A stretch of DNA of 64,000 bases from Bacteroidetes Order II. bacterium. Its GTDB lineage: Bacteria; Bacteroidota; Rhodothermia; Rhodothermales; UBA2364. A program made the translations under genes and the position numbers. The first letter of the stretch is position 1. Each line of letters starts with the position of its first letter. Positions 19,701 to 28,606 of this stretch are shown here, in pieces. Under the pieces are notes generated by a model, which was not told where the DNA came from, ran no database searches, and saw only the letters and a program-made list of their open reading frames with translations. Where the stretch lies: assembly GCA_016788705.1 (NCBI GenBank), contig JAEUSQ010000023.1:58206-122205 (forward strand), given 5' to 3'.

Positions 19701-22700
19701 CTTTCCAGCGCGCCAGACTCTTTAGATAAATTCCGCATCGGGCGCTCCACTATTAATGATTCGCTTCTTACCACTTGGCGAGCACGTATGGGCTGGGCCA
19801 ATATTGGATACGAGCTATACTCCAATTCTGATACGGGTATCCCCACTTCCTATGCCGAATTGCCCCAATTATATCCCGTACTGATCAAGGATATTTTGCC
19901 GAATTACGATGTAACAGGGCTTCAGAAGCGCGATCAGTATGTCACGACCCTGAACCTGTTTTTTGATCCAACGGATAGAGGGCCGTTTAATTACGCGACG
20001 GACTTTGATCGGTTTATCAACCCAACAGAACGGAAAAAACTGTGGGGTGGAATGATCCGTCGGTTGCCGGAAGCACAAACCGACTTCACAACCCAAAATA
20101 TTGAATTTATTGAATTTATATTCTCTCCATATACCGATAAAGCAGGTCCTGATGCCAAAATGGTGATCAACCTCGGCTCTATCTCGGAAGACGTCTTGCC
20201 CAATGCTCGACTTAACACCGAAGATGGTCTTTCTACAAAAGAGGTTAAGTCCGGTAATGAAATAACAGATACTTGGGGCCGGATTTCTGGCGGAACGCTG
20301 AATAACATTCTGGGTATAGAAGAAACGTCTGACCGCCGCACCGAAGACTTGGGGCTTGATGGTCTCTCCTCGTATGACGATGCCACCTATGGCCCACTAA
20401 AAGACAAATTCAGTAATTTATATAAAGACAGCCAAAGTCGGGTTTACACCGAACAAACCTTTTTTAAAAAATTTCTCGACACCATTAATCCGGCAAACAG
20501 TACGTCCAGCAACCGCAACACAGAGCAGTATCAGCAGTTATGGCAAGCAGCGTTGGCGGATCCATCAGGCGATGATTTTCGGGACTTTAGGGACGAAACG
20601 TGGTGGAAAGACCGTGATCCGGATAAACTGAGCCGTTTTAACTTCCACTTTTCCGGATCTGAACTCAATTCCCCTCAAGGCCAACGAGACATCTGGTCTA
20701 AATCACTCGGTTCAAGTAAAATCCCGGATTCGGAAGACCTAAACCAAAACAACAACCTGAATTTAGACAATAACTATTATCAGTACGAAATCCCGTTAGA
20801 CATAACGGTATTAGAAAAATTAGCCAGACCCGAAGAAACCAACGACTACATTATAACCAAAACGGCAGAAGCCAAGGAAGGGGGTTCTGCTTGGTACAAA
20901 GTAAGCATTCCTATCCGCGATTTCACTACAAAGATAGGAAATATTAATGGCTTTAACCTGATTCAGGCCATCCGGATCTGGCTTACCGGCTTTGAAGACA
21001 AAGGGCAGGTTCGGTTTTCCACATTCGAGTTGGTTGGATCCCAATGGCGGGAGTCCAAACTCATTGGGAATGAGACTGTTCGCAAAGAAACCCCTCTTGT
21101 GATCTCTAGCCTGAACAGTGAAGAAGATGCTGCCCGCTATGCAACCCCTACCACGGCCATTGTTCAGGAAATCCGCAACTTCCAAAGCGGCTCGGCATCC
21201 GTCCGAAAGGGTAATGAACGCGCCATGGCCCTTAATGTCACCAACTTACAGGCAGGAGACCATCGAGCTGTTTATAAAACCTATACAGAAGGGCTAGACC
21301 TATTGAAATATCGCAATATCCGGATGTACACCCATATTGAAGGCCGAGATGAAACAGGACGCCCTTTACGGAAAGAAGACCAAAACTTTGACGGCCTCCG
21401 GATGTTTATCCGTTTAGGATCCGATGAGAATAAAAATTATTACGAATACGAACTCCCCGTAACCCCCTACGAATTGGCTCCGGGTGAAAGCCCTGATCCG
21501 GATAAGCTTTGGCAAACATTCCAAAAAGTGGGAGACAAAACCATTGACCTGAACTCCATGCACGTCAAAATTCCGGACTTGATCTCCCTTAAATCATTCC
21601 GTGATCAATTATTGGCCGAAGCCCGGATCAAAGAAGGACAAATCGTTTGGAGTGATACCACCTATACCGAACTGATAGACAACCAAGAAAAACAAACGGG
21701 GTGGTCTGGTGCAACCCAAACCTACCTGACAGACGTGAAAGCCCGCCTTGCCATTAAAGGAAACCCTACGCTTTCTCGTCTCACCTCCATTGTCATCGGT
21801 ATTCGGAACAACCGTTCTCCCATAAACGAAACAGGATCTCTTCCGAATGGCAAATCCAAACAATTCCAAAGTGTTACACTCTGGGCAAATGAACTGCGGG
21901 TAACCGAATACGACGCCTTGAGTGGAAACGCAGGACTTGCCACCGCCAACATCCGTCTCGCAGATTTTGCAACCGTAAGCGCAAACGCCAACTATCGTGA
22001 CGAAGGTTTTGGGTCTTTAGACAGTCAACTTGGCAGCAGGTCTGGCCAAGCACAACGAGATTGGGGCATTACTACCAATGTCAATTTGCATAAATTATTA
22101 CCGGAACGGTTTGGATGGAACATTCCATTCAATTACTCCATAAAGTCGAACGTTGCTACTCCTCGCTTCCTTCCCGATCAAGGAGATTTGCCCCTTAAGG
22201 AAAAACTGGCGGCCATAGAAGAAAACACAACCTTAGACGCCCGCGAAAAACAAGACCAAAAAGCGGCCTTGCTAAGCCAGGCAGAGACAGTTAGTTTTAG
22301 CCAATCGCTTTCGGTTCCCATTACAAAGTCGAACTCACAATCTCCGGTGGTGAGGTATTTGTTAGACCCGCTCTCGGTCTCCTATCGCTGGTCGGAGGGC
22401 AATAGCCGAAATCCTCAGACACGTGCGGATAAAAATTGGCAATGGGGTGCCTCGGCCTCGTATAGCCTGAACCTGCAACGCCTCAAAACCGTGCGGCCTT
22501 TCCGGTTTATCCCAAAAGATTTGCCCGTTTTAGGCGGTTTGAACAACCTGAGGCTGGCCTACTTACCACAAAATATTAAGGCTGCTGCATCCACCGACCG
22601 CAACTTCCGGAGTAGTCAACAACGCCCAAGAACCGACCAACAATCTACCAAGCCTGATGAATTGGCGTATCCTTTCCGCGAAACCCATGATTTTGGCATT

Positions 22701-24947
22701 CGCAGGACGTTCGACATCACCTATAATCCGCTAAGTTTTCTATCGCTTTCCTACCGAAACGAGACCAGTCAGACATTCTTGAGCGGACTCGACTCTCTGT
22801 TCTATGTTAAACATAAGACCACCCGCAACGAACAGTTGTTTATTAACAACCGCCAAAATGCCGAATTGGCCGTACAAAATGATCCGGATAACCTATACCT
22901 TTACGAACGCATTGACCCACGTTCTACGCAAGACGTGGTACGTCAATTGTTTACGAGTCAGGCAGATATTCGCGCAGATCGTCATGGACAGGACTTTAGC
23001 GCTTCGTTTGATCCCAAATTAGACCGGGTGAAATGGTTGGACTGGGTGAACATCCAGCCTATCACCTATAATGCGCGGTTCGACTGGGACAACGGAAATA
23101 AATCGGCCAGTGATGTCGTAGGCGCGGGGGTCAGTAATACCGTCAGTTGGAAAGGTGGTGCCAGCTTCCGCCTAAAAAATCTGTACGATAAAGTACCGCT
23201 TTATAAAAAAGCCAAGCAGGTGGATCAACAAGACCGCACCCGCAGACAACAAAAAGCACGGGAAAGACGCGAAGCCAATGAAATTGAAGCCCGAAAAGAA
23301 CGCGCACGCCGTGAAGCCGCCGCCAGACAACGTGCAGCCGAGAAACAGGCAGCTAAAGAAGCCAAAAACAAACCTACTGTTACCGTAGGTGTCGAAAAAC
23401 CAGCCGAAGGATTGGCCACATCGGAAGATGCGCTTGCAAAACCAGCAACCGAAACAGCCGTAGAACCAATTGTTGAAAAACCAAAACGAGACACCACCAA
23501 AACGAAGAGAAATTTTAATCTACCCCTACCAGATCCCAAGCGGGTGGCCCGTTACATGTTCTTGAAAGCCTTCTCGATCTCTGACTTGTCTTTCAACTAC
23601 TCTCGTAATACAGGTGCACAAAGCGGAAATCTCCAAAGTGGGTACTATCTTTTTGGGGAAAATATAACCCCCTGGAGGTATCGGTTTGGCTTCACGTCGT
23701 ACCTCCCCGCCGATACCCTAACCCGTGTAAACAACACACGGCTCCAAATTAGTGACCAGATTCGTGCCAGCACCCAATATGGCCTTCGTGGTTCCTTGGA
23801 ACTATCCCAAGACTTGCGTGTGGACCTCACCAGCGATGTCAGCTTCGAGGACGCCAATCGGATTTCTTATAAGATAGAAGATGATTCCCCCGATTTACTC
23901 CGCGACACCAACCTAAGTGGAAAAGCCCGGGCCTCGGCATGGGCCATTGGTGCAAACTACAATGTGATGGTACAAGACCAGTTTAATAAACTTCGGGCAC
24001 TTCAGAAAAACGATCCAGACGCAACCAGTTTTATTGTTGAAGAAGGCGAAGAGGGTGTCCTAACCAACCAGTCTGTGGGCGCGAGTTTCCGAAAAGGGTT
24101 TATTACCGCCATCGGTAGCCGGACATTTGACAAAAAAGGCTATCTGCCCATTCCATTACCCAACTGGAACATTAGCTATAATGGTTTACAACGCTTGCCT
24201 TTCCTGTCAAAATTAGTCCAAAGTGCTACCCTGAGGCATGGGTATTCTACGAGCTACGACATGGATTATCGCAACAACCCACGTGAAGGCAAAGAAGAAG
24301 AGATCACGTTCAATGGCGTTAATGCCGCTGGCCAAGAGGTGGCTTATGTGATCAACTACGCCCTTCCGGGAGAAGAAGTGAGCGGTGTTCGGATCAATGA
24401 GCGGTTTAGTCCATTAATCGAAATGGACTTGCGGTTCAAAAATGGGATTCAAGCAACAACCAAATGGGCTAAATCCAACGCCTATACTTTTGGAACTACC
24501 AACTACGACCTCTCGAAAATTGAGACAAATGAATTTGAATTCCGTACCAGTTATTCAAAAACCGGACTGACTCTTCCGTTTAAACTTCCATTTATGAAAA
24601 CCAATCGCCTGAACAATACCATCCGGTTTAGCTTTTCGATTGGACTACGGGAAAACAAGGAAAGTACGTTCCCCCTTAAGAAGAGTTTAGAACAAGCCCT
24701 TCGGGCAGATTATGAGGCAACTTCCCGTGGAGGTTCCCTAAATTGGCAAGGCTTCCAGTTTGAACCCACCCTGTCGCGTTCTCAGCGAACGGTAGATGCC
24801 GAACCGCGCTTATCGTATCAGTTTTCCGCACGGGTAACGGCAGATGCTTTCCTTACCTACTCCAACCGTACAGGTAAAGACAGAACGGAGCCCAACCTAA
24901 GTACCTTAAAAGGTGGATTTAATTTCCGGGTCAGTATTTCAAATTAA
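16761..24947 (+). CDS. sprA: T9SS outer-membrane translocon SprA/Sov
   Basis: SprA (Sov) forms the very large outer-membrane beta-barrel pore of the type IX secretion system. The product is about 2,728 residues, slightly longer than the usual 2,300-2,500. The start at 16761 gives a likely signal sequence (MPTPIRFFNYLLSTLGTGSFL); an ATG at 16722 is the alternative. Family traits are the alternating aromatic/polar beta-strands throughout, the GQADIDAGFERQ, EYENQLRLVYTGYEDEIIKRIEAGNVT and DIEL-like repeated strands, the SYIDDFEG motif, and a C-terminal strand ending VSISN. An inserted Lys/Arg/Glu/Ala-rich, probably helical segment lies at about 23205-23515. The 309 bases before the start contain no gene and must hold the promoter; I see no strong motif. 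A small barrel gene follows closely. Confidence 0.92.
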   Translation: MPTPIRFFNYLLSTLGTGSFLFLCVAANMAPYPHQGSKMVPKNGWFVIATADGSALLVKAPPYLPDKIKRQTNSHNRLANLAQPTPFKSRRIAQSDSDTVKVRLPKNVPPRKPTATLPDTIRQVIRPDSTERVMPDSMRTALDTLRLVPRYLESSKPRLGLMAHPKFRRNSPFSVPLPSNWKHDVQLDSLSNSYVIRDLVGNQEIRYTTRAPLGTFLTSKRQELIEQNFRTLSSQRTEQRQSRRNSGFSLNYQIPGGQNTAFTTIFGKPEVDLRVTGQADIDAGFERQTTDDPSRLTPTRTDPLFKQNLRLGVRGTVGDKLSIDVNWDTQRQFEYENQLRLVYTGYEDEIIKRIEAGNVTLDSRSSLINGGRSLFGIRTDLKLGGIDLTVVASQQKGNGSTLELEGGAESEQIKIRAFDYEDNTHYFLGYYFRSQFESTFSSPPTAVTTIREINRIEVWKQNIQLNNPNQSNLRQVVAFADLGEPRTVVTNPKGSHNQFPDGEPNDPDYFYTKTNLNRLRDGQTAVKDVVTNSNIYQEGPFQLLRQNVDYSIDQYRGFITLTSRLSPDEALAVAYEYTDVNGNIHTVGDLTGSSSSSSGGGLTDTRLVLKLLRRQKPQPTDVTWSLTLRNIYRLPASNLMEENFKLRIQYDKAGQRADEKIPGLSVPNEPQLLEMLGLDRISRSNYNKSDTEVDFDTGTLDARNGRIIFPYLEPFGRRIRDIIEGRAYKNTQAGSVQVKDFAFDTLYTAQPSVARTLSQYDIYNITGSASGGVQSSYNLGFALVEGSVRVFANNNELSPADFTVNYDFGNIEILNPAYLTPGNKIRITYERQQFTALQQKNLFGVRASYNYQDRLLFGATAMRLKEKPNTDKYRIGQEPIANRIWGFDGSYNAKPRWLTRAIDALPLIQTRAESSLDFKAEFAHFSPENAATLAFERTQRELKKLGRDFAEDERSGEISYIDDFEGIRNPISLANAGNWTLSSAPDSLDKFRIGRSTINDSLLTTWRARMGWANIGYELYSNSDTGIPTSYAELPQLYPVLIKDILPNYDVTGLQKRDQYVTTLNLFFDPTDRGPFNYATDFDRFINPTERKKLWGGMIRRLPEAQTDFTTQNIEFIEFIFSPYTDKAGPDAKMVINLGSISEDVLPNARLNTEDGLSTKEVKSGNEITDTWGRISGGTLNNILGIEETSDRRTEDLGLDGLSSYDDATYGPLKDKFSNLYKDSQSRVYTEQTFFKKFLDTINPANSTSSNRNTEQYQQLWQAALADPSGDDFRDFRDETWWKDRDPDKLSRFNFHFSGSELNSPQGQRDIWSKSLGSSKIPDSEDLNQNNNLNLDNNYYQYEIPLDITVLEKLARPEETNDYIITKTAEAKEGGSAWYKVSIPIRDFTTKIGNINGFNLIQAIRIWLTGFEDKGQVRFSTFELVGSQWRESKLIGNETVRKETPLVISSLNSEEDAARYATPTTAIVQEIRNFQSGSASVRKGNERAMALNVTNLQAGDHRAVYKTYTEGLDLLKYRNIRMYTHIEGRDETGRPLRKEDQNFDGLRMFIRLGSDENKNYYEYELPVTPYELAPGESPDPDKLWQTFQKVGDKTIDLNSMHVKIPDLISLKSFRDQLLAEARIKEGQIVWSDTTYTELIDNQEKQTGWSGATQTYLTDVKARLAIKGNPTLSRLTSIVIGIRNNRSPINETGSLPNGKSKQFQSVTLWANELRVTEYDALSGNAGLATANIRLADFATVSANANYRDEGFGSLDSQLGSRSGQAQRDWGITTNVNLHKLLPERFGWNIPFNYSIKSNVATPRFLPDQGDLPLKEKLAAIEENTTLDAREKQDQKAALLSQAETVSFSQSLSVPITKSNSQSPVVRYLLDPLSVSYRWSEGNSRNPQTRADKNWQWGASASYSLNLQRLKTVRPFRFIPKDLPVLGGLNNLRLAYLPQNIKAAASTDRNFRSSQQRPRTDQQSTKPDELAYPFRETHDFGIRRTFDITYNPLSFLSLSYRNETSQTFLSGLDSLFYVKHKTTRNEQLFINNRQNAELAVQNDPDNLYLYERIDPRSTQDVVRQLFTSQADIRADRHGQDFSASFDPKLDRVKWLDWVNIQPITYNARFDWDNGNKSASDVVGAGVSNTVSWKGGASFRLKNLYDKVPLYKKAKQVDQQDRTRRQQKARERREANEIEARKERARREAAARQRAAEKQAAKEAKNKPTVTVGVEKPAEGLATSEDALAKPATETAVEPIVEKPKRDTTKTKRNFNLPLPDPKRVARYMFLKAFSISDLSFNYSRNTGAQSGNLQSGYYLFGENITPWRYRFGFTSYLPADTLTRVNNTRLQISDQIRASTQYGLRGSLELSQDLRVDLTSDVSFEDANRISYKIEDDSPDLLRDTNLSGKARASAWAIGANYNVMVQDQFNKLRALQKNDPDATSFIVEEGEEGVLTNQSVGASFRKGFITAIGSRTFDKKGYLPIPLPNWNISYNGLQRLPFLSKLVQSATLRHGYSTSYDMDYRNNPREGKEEEITFNGVNAAGQEVAYVINYALPGEEVSGVRINERFSPLIEMDLRFKNGIQATTKWAKSNAYTFGTTNYDLSKIETNEFEFRTSYSKTGLTLPFKLPFMKTNRLNNTIRFSFSIGLRENKESTFPLKKSLEQALRADYEATSRGGSLNWQGFQFEPTLSRSQRTVDAEPRLSYQFSARVTADAFLTYSNRTGKDRTEPNLSTLKGGFNFRVSISN

Positions 24948-25020
24948 TGCGTATAGCGTCCGTATCAAAAGGATGGTCATGTGGGTATTAAAAGAAGACC
25001 CTTTTCCTAATAGAGACCTC

Positions 25021-25599
25021 ATGAAACACGTTTTTTTTCTCCTTATCGTCTGCATCCCTTTGGGGCTCAGTGCGCAGCAATCGGTGGTTCACAAAGGCGC
25101 CTGGGAAGTAGGTGGCCAAATTCGGTATGCAAAGAGTCATTTTTTGCCATCGGATAACCCTGCCTCTTCTGCTTCTGGTTCTAATGTCCGGGTTTTGAAC
25201 CTCTATCCCGATGTGCAGTATTTTGTGTGGGAGGGCTTGGGTATTGGATTCTCCATGGCCTATGGGCACGTAAAAGACTTGCAAAAACCCAAAGAATCTG
25301 GAAGCCAGTCCTATGCCATTGGACCCAAGGTGGCCTATTATCACAAGTTAACGCCCGCCTTGTACCCATTTGTGGCCGCACGATACAAAATAGAACGTAG
25401 CCAAACCGGAACCTATAAGCAAGAAGGCTATGGATATGGAGGCTCGGTTGGCATATTGTGGATGACGAACAAGAACGTGGGATTGGTATTAGACGCATTT
25501 TCCGATCGCGCCTTTTCCCCCCTTTCTCACGATCCGGGTTATCGCTCCTCGTACAAAGAACAAGGGCTGCGTTTTGGTTTTGCTATTTTGTTGCGTTAA
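25021..25599 (+). CDS. Small outer-membrane beta-barrel protein
   Basis: The 192-residue product has a clear signal peptide (MKHVFFLLIVCIPLGLSAQ). Eight or so amphipathic beta-strands rich in Tyr and Gly follow (GAWEVGGQIRYAKSHF, YAIGPKVAYYHKLTP, YPFVAARYKIERS, GGSVGILWM), ending in RFGFAILLR. This matches the OmpA/OmpW-sized eight-stranded barrel group ('outer membrane beta-barrel protein'). The ATG at 25021 was chosen because it starts the signal peptide; the open frame extends upstream into the end of sprA. It begins about 70 bases after the sprA stop and ends 12 bases before lipB, so the three genes may form one transcript. No function can be given. Confidence 0.8.
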   Translation: MKHVFFLLIVCIPLGLSAQQSVVHKGAWEVGGQIRYAKSHFLPSDNPASSASGSNVRVLNLYPDVQYFVWEGLGIGFSMAYGHVKDLQKPKESGSQSYAIGPKVAYYHKLTPALYPFVAARYKIERSQTGTYKQEGYGYGGSVGILWMTNKNVGLVLDAFSDRAFSPLSHDPGYRSSYKEQGLRFGFAILLR

Positions 25600-25611
25600 G
25601 ACCACACACAA

Positions 25612-26385
25612 ATGATACACCCCCTTCTCTTGGAACCCGCTTCAAAACGGCAAGTGGTGGTCTGCCATCTCGGACGAATTCCCTATGCAGATGCGTGGAC
25701 ACTTCAGCAGAACCTACAAAACAAACTTATTTGGGCGAAAAGACATACGCCACCCATCCAACTTCCTCATATCCTCTTGTTGGTGGAGCATCCACACGTT
25801 TATACGTTAGGGAAAAGTGGGCAAGCAGCCAACCTCTTGTTATCGGATGAACGCCTTGCAGAAGTAGAAGCCACCTTTTTCCGCATTGACCGAGGGGGAG
25901 ATATTACGTATCATGGGCCGGGGCAACTGGTGGGCTATCCTATTTTGGATTTAGATCGGTTTTTCACTGATCTTGGAAAATACCTCCGTCTATTGGAAGA
26001 AGCCATTATTCAGACATGTGCCGATAACAGCCTTATTGGTGGACGGGTGAGTGGGCGTACTGGTGTTTGGGTGGGGCCAGATGAACATGGGCCCGAACGA
26101 AAAATCTGTGCCTTGGGCATTCGATGTAGCCGTTGGGTCTCTATGCACGGTTTTGCCTTTAATCTAAATACGAACCTCGATTATTTTTCGTACATTGTCC
26201 CCTGTGGCATCCGTGATCGCGGTGTAACTTCGGTTGCATTAGAAACGGGCACTGTTGCACCAGAAGAATTGATCCGTGCTCAATTTGTGATCCACTTTGC
26301 TTCCCTCTTCGAGGCCGAAACAACCACGCTACAATACGACGAAGCTCAATCCTTTCTGGATGCGTTGTTGGCATATGAGCCATAA
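25612..26385 (+). CDS. lipB: Octanoyltransferase (lipoate-protein ligase B)
   Basis: LipB moves octanoate from octanoyl-ACP to lipoyl domains, starting endogenous lipoate synthesis. The product has 257 residues, a little longer than the roughly 215 typical, with a short N-terminal extension. The fold signature [17 protein letters not shown] is at residues 94-110. The catalytic Lys164 is in [10 protein letters not shown] and the nucleophile Cys198 in [14 protein letters not shown]; both are present. The start ATG at 25612 is 12 bases after the barrel gene, consistent with co-transcription. lipA is not in the window. Confidence 0.95.
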   Translation: MIHPLLLEPASKRQVVVCHLGRIPYADAWTLQQNLQNKLIWAKRHTPPIQLPHILLLVEHPHVYTLGKSGQAANLLLSDERLAEVEATFFRIDRGGDITYHGPGQLVGYPILDLDRFFTDLGKYLRLLEEAIIQTCADNSLIGGRVSGRTGVWVGPDEHGPERKICALGIRCSRWVSMHGFAFNLNTNLDYFSYIVPCGIRDRGVTSVALETGTVAPEELIRAQFVIHFASLFEAETTTLQYDEAQSFLDALLAYEP

Positions 26386-26427
26386 ACCGAATCAACTTGA
26401 ATCCTTCATTTAAAAATAACAACTATC

Positions 26428-26769
26428 ATGGCATTTGATCTTAAAGCCTTCACTTTGGAATTGATCGCTGAATCCGTTTTTTATGATGACGAATATGGCT
26501 TATTTTCCAATGTGATATTAATTGACAAAGCAAACAACAGAGAGGCCTATTACGCCTATTACGATCCCGAAAAAGATGATTTTGTCATCGAGGTAGCAAA
26601 TGCGTGGGAAGCATTGGCCGAGGAAGAGTATCAGATTGCCAGCGCCGGCGAAGAACACAGCCGTTACGAATCCGTAGAAGAACTTTCGGCAAAGCTACTT
26701 GATATGGCCGAGGCTGGTGAACTGGAACCCAAAGTCATGATTATTTTCGAGGATGACGAAGAAGGCTAA
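26428..26769 (+). CDS. Small acidic protein of unknown function
   Basis: I do not recognise this 113-residue protein. It is strongly acidic (many Asp/Glu, ending EDDEEG) and soluble, with no signal peptide or membrane segment. The pattern suggests an alpha/beta fold: strands around LIAESVFYDDE and FSNVILIDKANN, then a Tyr-rich stretch (EAYYAYYDPEKDDFVIEV). Two helices follow (ANAWEALAEEEYQIA and SVEELSAKLLDMAEAGE), then a last strand (KVMIIFEDDE). It lies 42 bases after lipB and ends at the terminator at 26796, so it is likely the last gene of that unit. Composition and length are even enough to accept it as real. Confidence 0.75.
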   Translation: MAFDLKAFTLELIAESVFYDDEYGLFSNVILIDKANNREAYYAYYDPEKDDFVIEVANAWEALAEEEYQIASAGEEHSRYESVEELSAKLLDMAEAGELEPKVMIIFEDDEEG

Positions 26770-26795
26770 ATCGAAAAGTTCATTCTCCGTTTTAC

Positions 26796-26822
26796 AGAGG
26801 TCTTCGTGACCTCTTTTTTTTT
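26796..26822 (+). terminator. Rho-independent terminator after the acidic-protein gene
   Basis: AGAGGTC (26796-26802) pairs perfectly with GACCTCT (26808-26814) around TTCGT, followed by nine Ts. It lies 26 bases after the stop codon. Confidence 0.9.
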
Positions 26823-26847
26823 GCTCAAGTCTTGACAATACAATAAC

Positions 26848-28350
26848 TTATTCTTTTCCTGCAGCACGCCAAACGGCTTTACGGAGCGCCATAGATTTAT
26901 TAATGGTCTCTTCAAACTCGGCCTGTGGATCCGAATCCGCAACCAATCCTGCACCAGCCTGCATATAGATCCGATTTCCCTTTACCACCATCGTTCTAAG
27001 AGCAATGCACGAATCCATGTTATTCGAAAAATCCAAATAACCAATAGCGCCCGAATAAATACCCCGTTTGGTGGGTTCAAACTCATCTATGATCTGCATG
27101 GCACGTACCTTAGGAGCCCCAGACACCGTCCCTGCGGGAAAACAGGCAGCCAACACATCCAACGCCCCTTTTCCGGGTTTTAGTTTACCGGTAACCAACG
27201 AAACAAGGTGCATTACGTGCGAATACCGTGCAACATAAGCATACTCTTCTACCTTTACCGTCCCATACTCACAGACACGGCTTAAATCATTCCGTCCCAA
27301 ATCTACCAACATAAGGTGCTCGGCCCGTTCTTTCGGATCAGCGAGCAATTCGGCTTCTAAGTTTCGGTCTTCTGCGGGGCTTGTCCCTCTGGGCCGTGTT
27401 CCGGCAATGGGTAAAACCTTTGCGTGGCCGTCTTCGATAGACACGACATCCTCTGGTGAAGAGCCAACCAACATGAAATCCACAAAATCCAAAAAAAACA
27501 AATAAGGGGAAGGATTTACCTGACGAAGTGCGCGGTATAAATTAAACGCATCTCCCTCAAACTGTGTCTCGAACCGTTGTGAAACCACCACCTGAAAAAT
27601 ATCTCCTTCATAAATGTACTGTTTACTCTTCTCGACAGCGTTTTTGTAAGCTACAGGCGTTTGGTTGGAGGTAAACTCCTCCTTCATCAACCGAATGGGG
27701 GGTGGCGCAGCAAACCGAATGTGTGAAAGGTCTTCTTCCAACTGCTCCAATTTCTCGTAAGCAGCATAATACGCCGCTTCGAAGGAAGAATCTGGATGAA
27801 TGAAGGCATTGGCAATTAAGACCATCTCGTGACGTACATGATCGAACGCCACCAAACTATCATAAAAACACCAGACCGCATCCGGAAGACCAAGATCGTC
27901 TGGCGGTGTATCCGGCAAGTTTTCGAGCAAACGCACCGTATCATAGCCCATAAACCCAACCGCCCCCGCTGTAAGCCGTGGCAACTCTGGGGCCTTGATT
28001 TCCACATATCGGTCTAACATTTCCTGCAAAATCGAATATACATTTGCCTGATGAAAGACACGGTCTTCGTTGTCGCGGGTTGATGTTCGGTGAACCTGCC
28101 GGCCATGGGCTGTTACGGTACAATATGGATTTTTACCAATAAAAGAATACCGTGCAAGGTGTTCCCCTCCTTCTACGCTCTCCAGCAAAAAGGCAGCTTT
28201 CCCCGTTTCACGCAAAGCCAAAAAGGCCGAAACGGGTGTAACCAAGTCTGCATTTAACCGCTTATAAATCGGAATCACCAACTCCTGCCCGGCTGGTAAA
28301 GGATGTTGAAGAATAAGTTCTTTAAAGGCTGCAAAGGTCATATTGTACAT
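26848..28350 (-). CDS. trpE: Anthranilate synthase component I
   Basis: TrpE converts chorismate, with ammonia from its glutaminase partner, to anthranilate, the first step of tryptophan synthesis. The product is about 500 residues from the ATG at 28350 (a second ATG at 28341 is possible). LLES at about 55-58 is the feedback tryptophan-binding motif, which favours TrpE over PabB. The chorismate-binding domain (about 215-490) has GDIFQVVVSQRF, IAGTRPRG, DLGRNDLSRV, PAGTVSGAPKVRAMQII and IYSGAIGYL, with PIAGTRPRG and YMQAGAGLVADS typical. No trpG or other trp gene is adjacent. Upstream lies a terminator hairpin with a competing pairing partner and a Trp-containing small frame, suggesting attenuation control. 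Confidence 0.94.
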   Translation of the reverse strand: MYNMTFAAFKELILQHPLPAGQELVIPIYKRLNADLVTPVSAFLALRETGKAAFLLESVEGGEHLARYSFIGKNPYCTVTAHGRQVHRTSTRDNEDRVFHQANVYSILQEMLDRYVEIKAPELPRLTAGAVGFMGYDTVRLLENLPDTPPDDLGLPDAVWCFYDSLVAFDHVRHEMVLIANAFIHPDSSFEAAYYAAYEKLEQLEEDLSHIRFAAPPPIRLMKEEFTSNQTPVAYKNAVEKSKQYIYEGDIFQVVVSQRFETQFEGDAFNLYRALRQVNPSPYLFFLDFVDFMLVGSSPEDVVSIEDGHAKVLPIAGTRPRGTSPAEDRNLEAELLADPKERAEHLMLVDLGRNDLSRVCEYGTVKVEEYAYVARYSHVMHLVSLVTGKLKPGKGALDVLAACFPAGTVSGAPKVRAMQIIDEFEPTKRGIYSGAIGYLDFSNNMDSCIALRTMVVKGNRIYMQAGAGLVADSDPQAEFEETINKSMALRKAVWRAAGKE

Positions 28351-28412
28351 TTTATAATCTGGTAAAGCGATTTTTATGCGCCCACATGCAAAAAAATCCC
28401 TTCTCTTATCAC

Positions 28413-28449
28413 AAAAAAAGCCTGCCACACAATGATGCGGAAGGCTTTT
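28413..28449 (-). promoter_or_regulatory. Candidate trp attenuator terminator upstream of trpE
   Basis: On the minus strand AAAAGCCTTCCGCA pairs with TGTGGCAGGCTTTT (13 pairs, one mismatch, one G-U) around a six-base loop. A T-tract follows and the hairpin lies about 63 bases before the trpE start. The 3' arm sequence TGTGGCAGGC (28420-28429) is repeated exactly at 28486-28495, so the central arm (28436-28445) can pair with either copy. That is the competing terminator/antiterminator layout of an attenuator. Alternatively it is just the terminator of the upstream 28607-31324 gene, although it lies about 160 bases downstream of it. Confidence 0.6.
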
Positions 28450-28500
28450 ACATCAACAAATCGCAATTAAACGTCTATACGCCCCGCCTGCCACATACTT

Positions 28501-28557
28501 TTAGGTAGTGAGGAGGCTTTGCCAATTGACAACAGACGATATGTAGTGCTTAACCAT
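28501..28557 (-). CDS. Candidate trp leader peptide
   Basis: An 18-codon frame, MVKHYISSVVNWQSLLTT, starts at the ATG at 28557 and carries one Trp codon at 28522-28524. Its stop codon at 28501-28503 lies only five bases before the first copy of the pairing element at 28486-28495. A ribosome finishing at the stop would mask that copy and let the terminator form. A ribosome stalled at the Trp codon would leave the copy free to make the antiterminator. This is the classic trp logic, but only one Trp codon is present and no ribosome-binding site is visible, so translation is inferred. Confidence 0.35.
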   Translation of the reverse strand: MVKHYISSVVNWQSLLTT

Positions 28558-28606
28558 AGTAGGCAAAATAATCTTATGCTGTGCGTTAAAGCAAGTCCTT
28601 TTTACA

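Noticed and set aside
28467..28496. Alternative leader peptide MWQAGRIDV ahead of trpE
   Set aside because: Its Trp codon lies inside the first pairing copy. A stalled ribosome would mask it and favour termination, the wrong response to tryptophan shortage.
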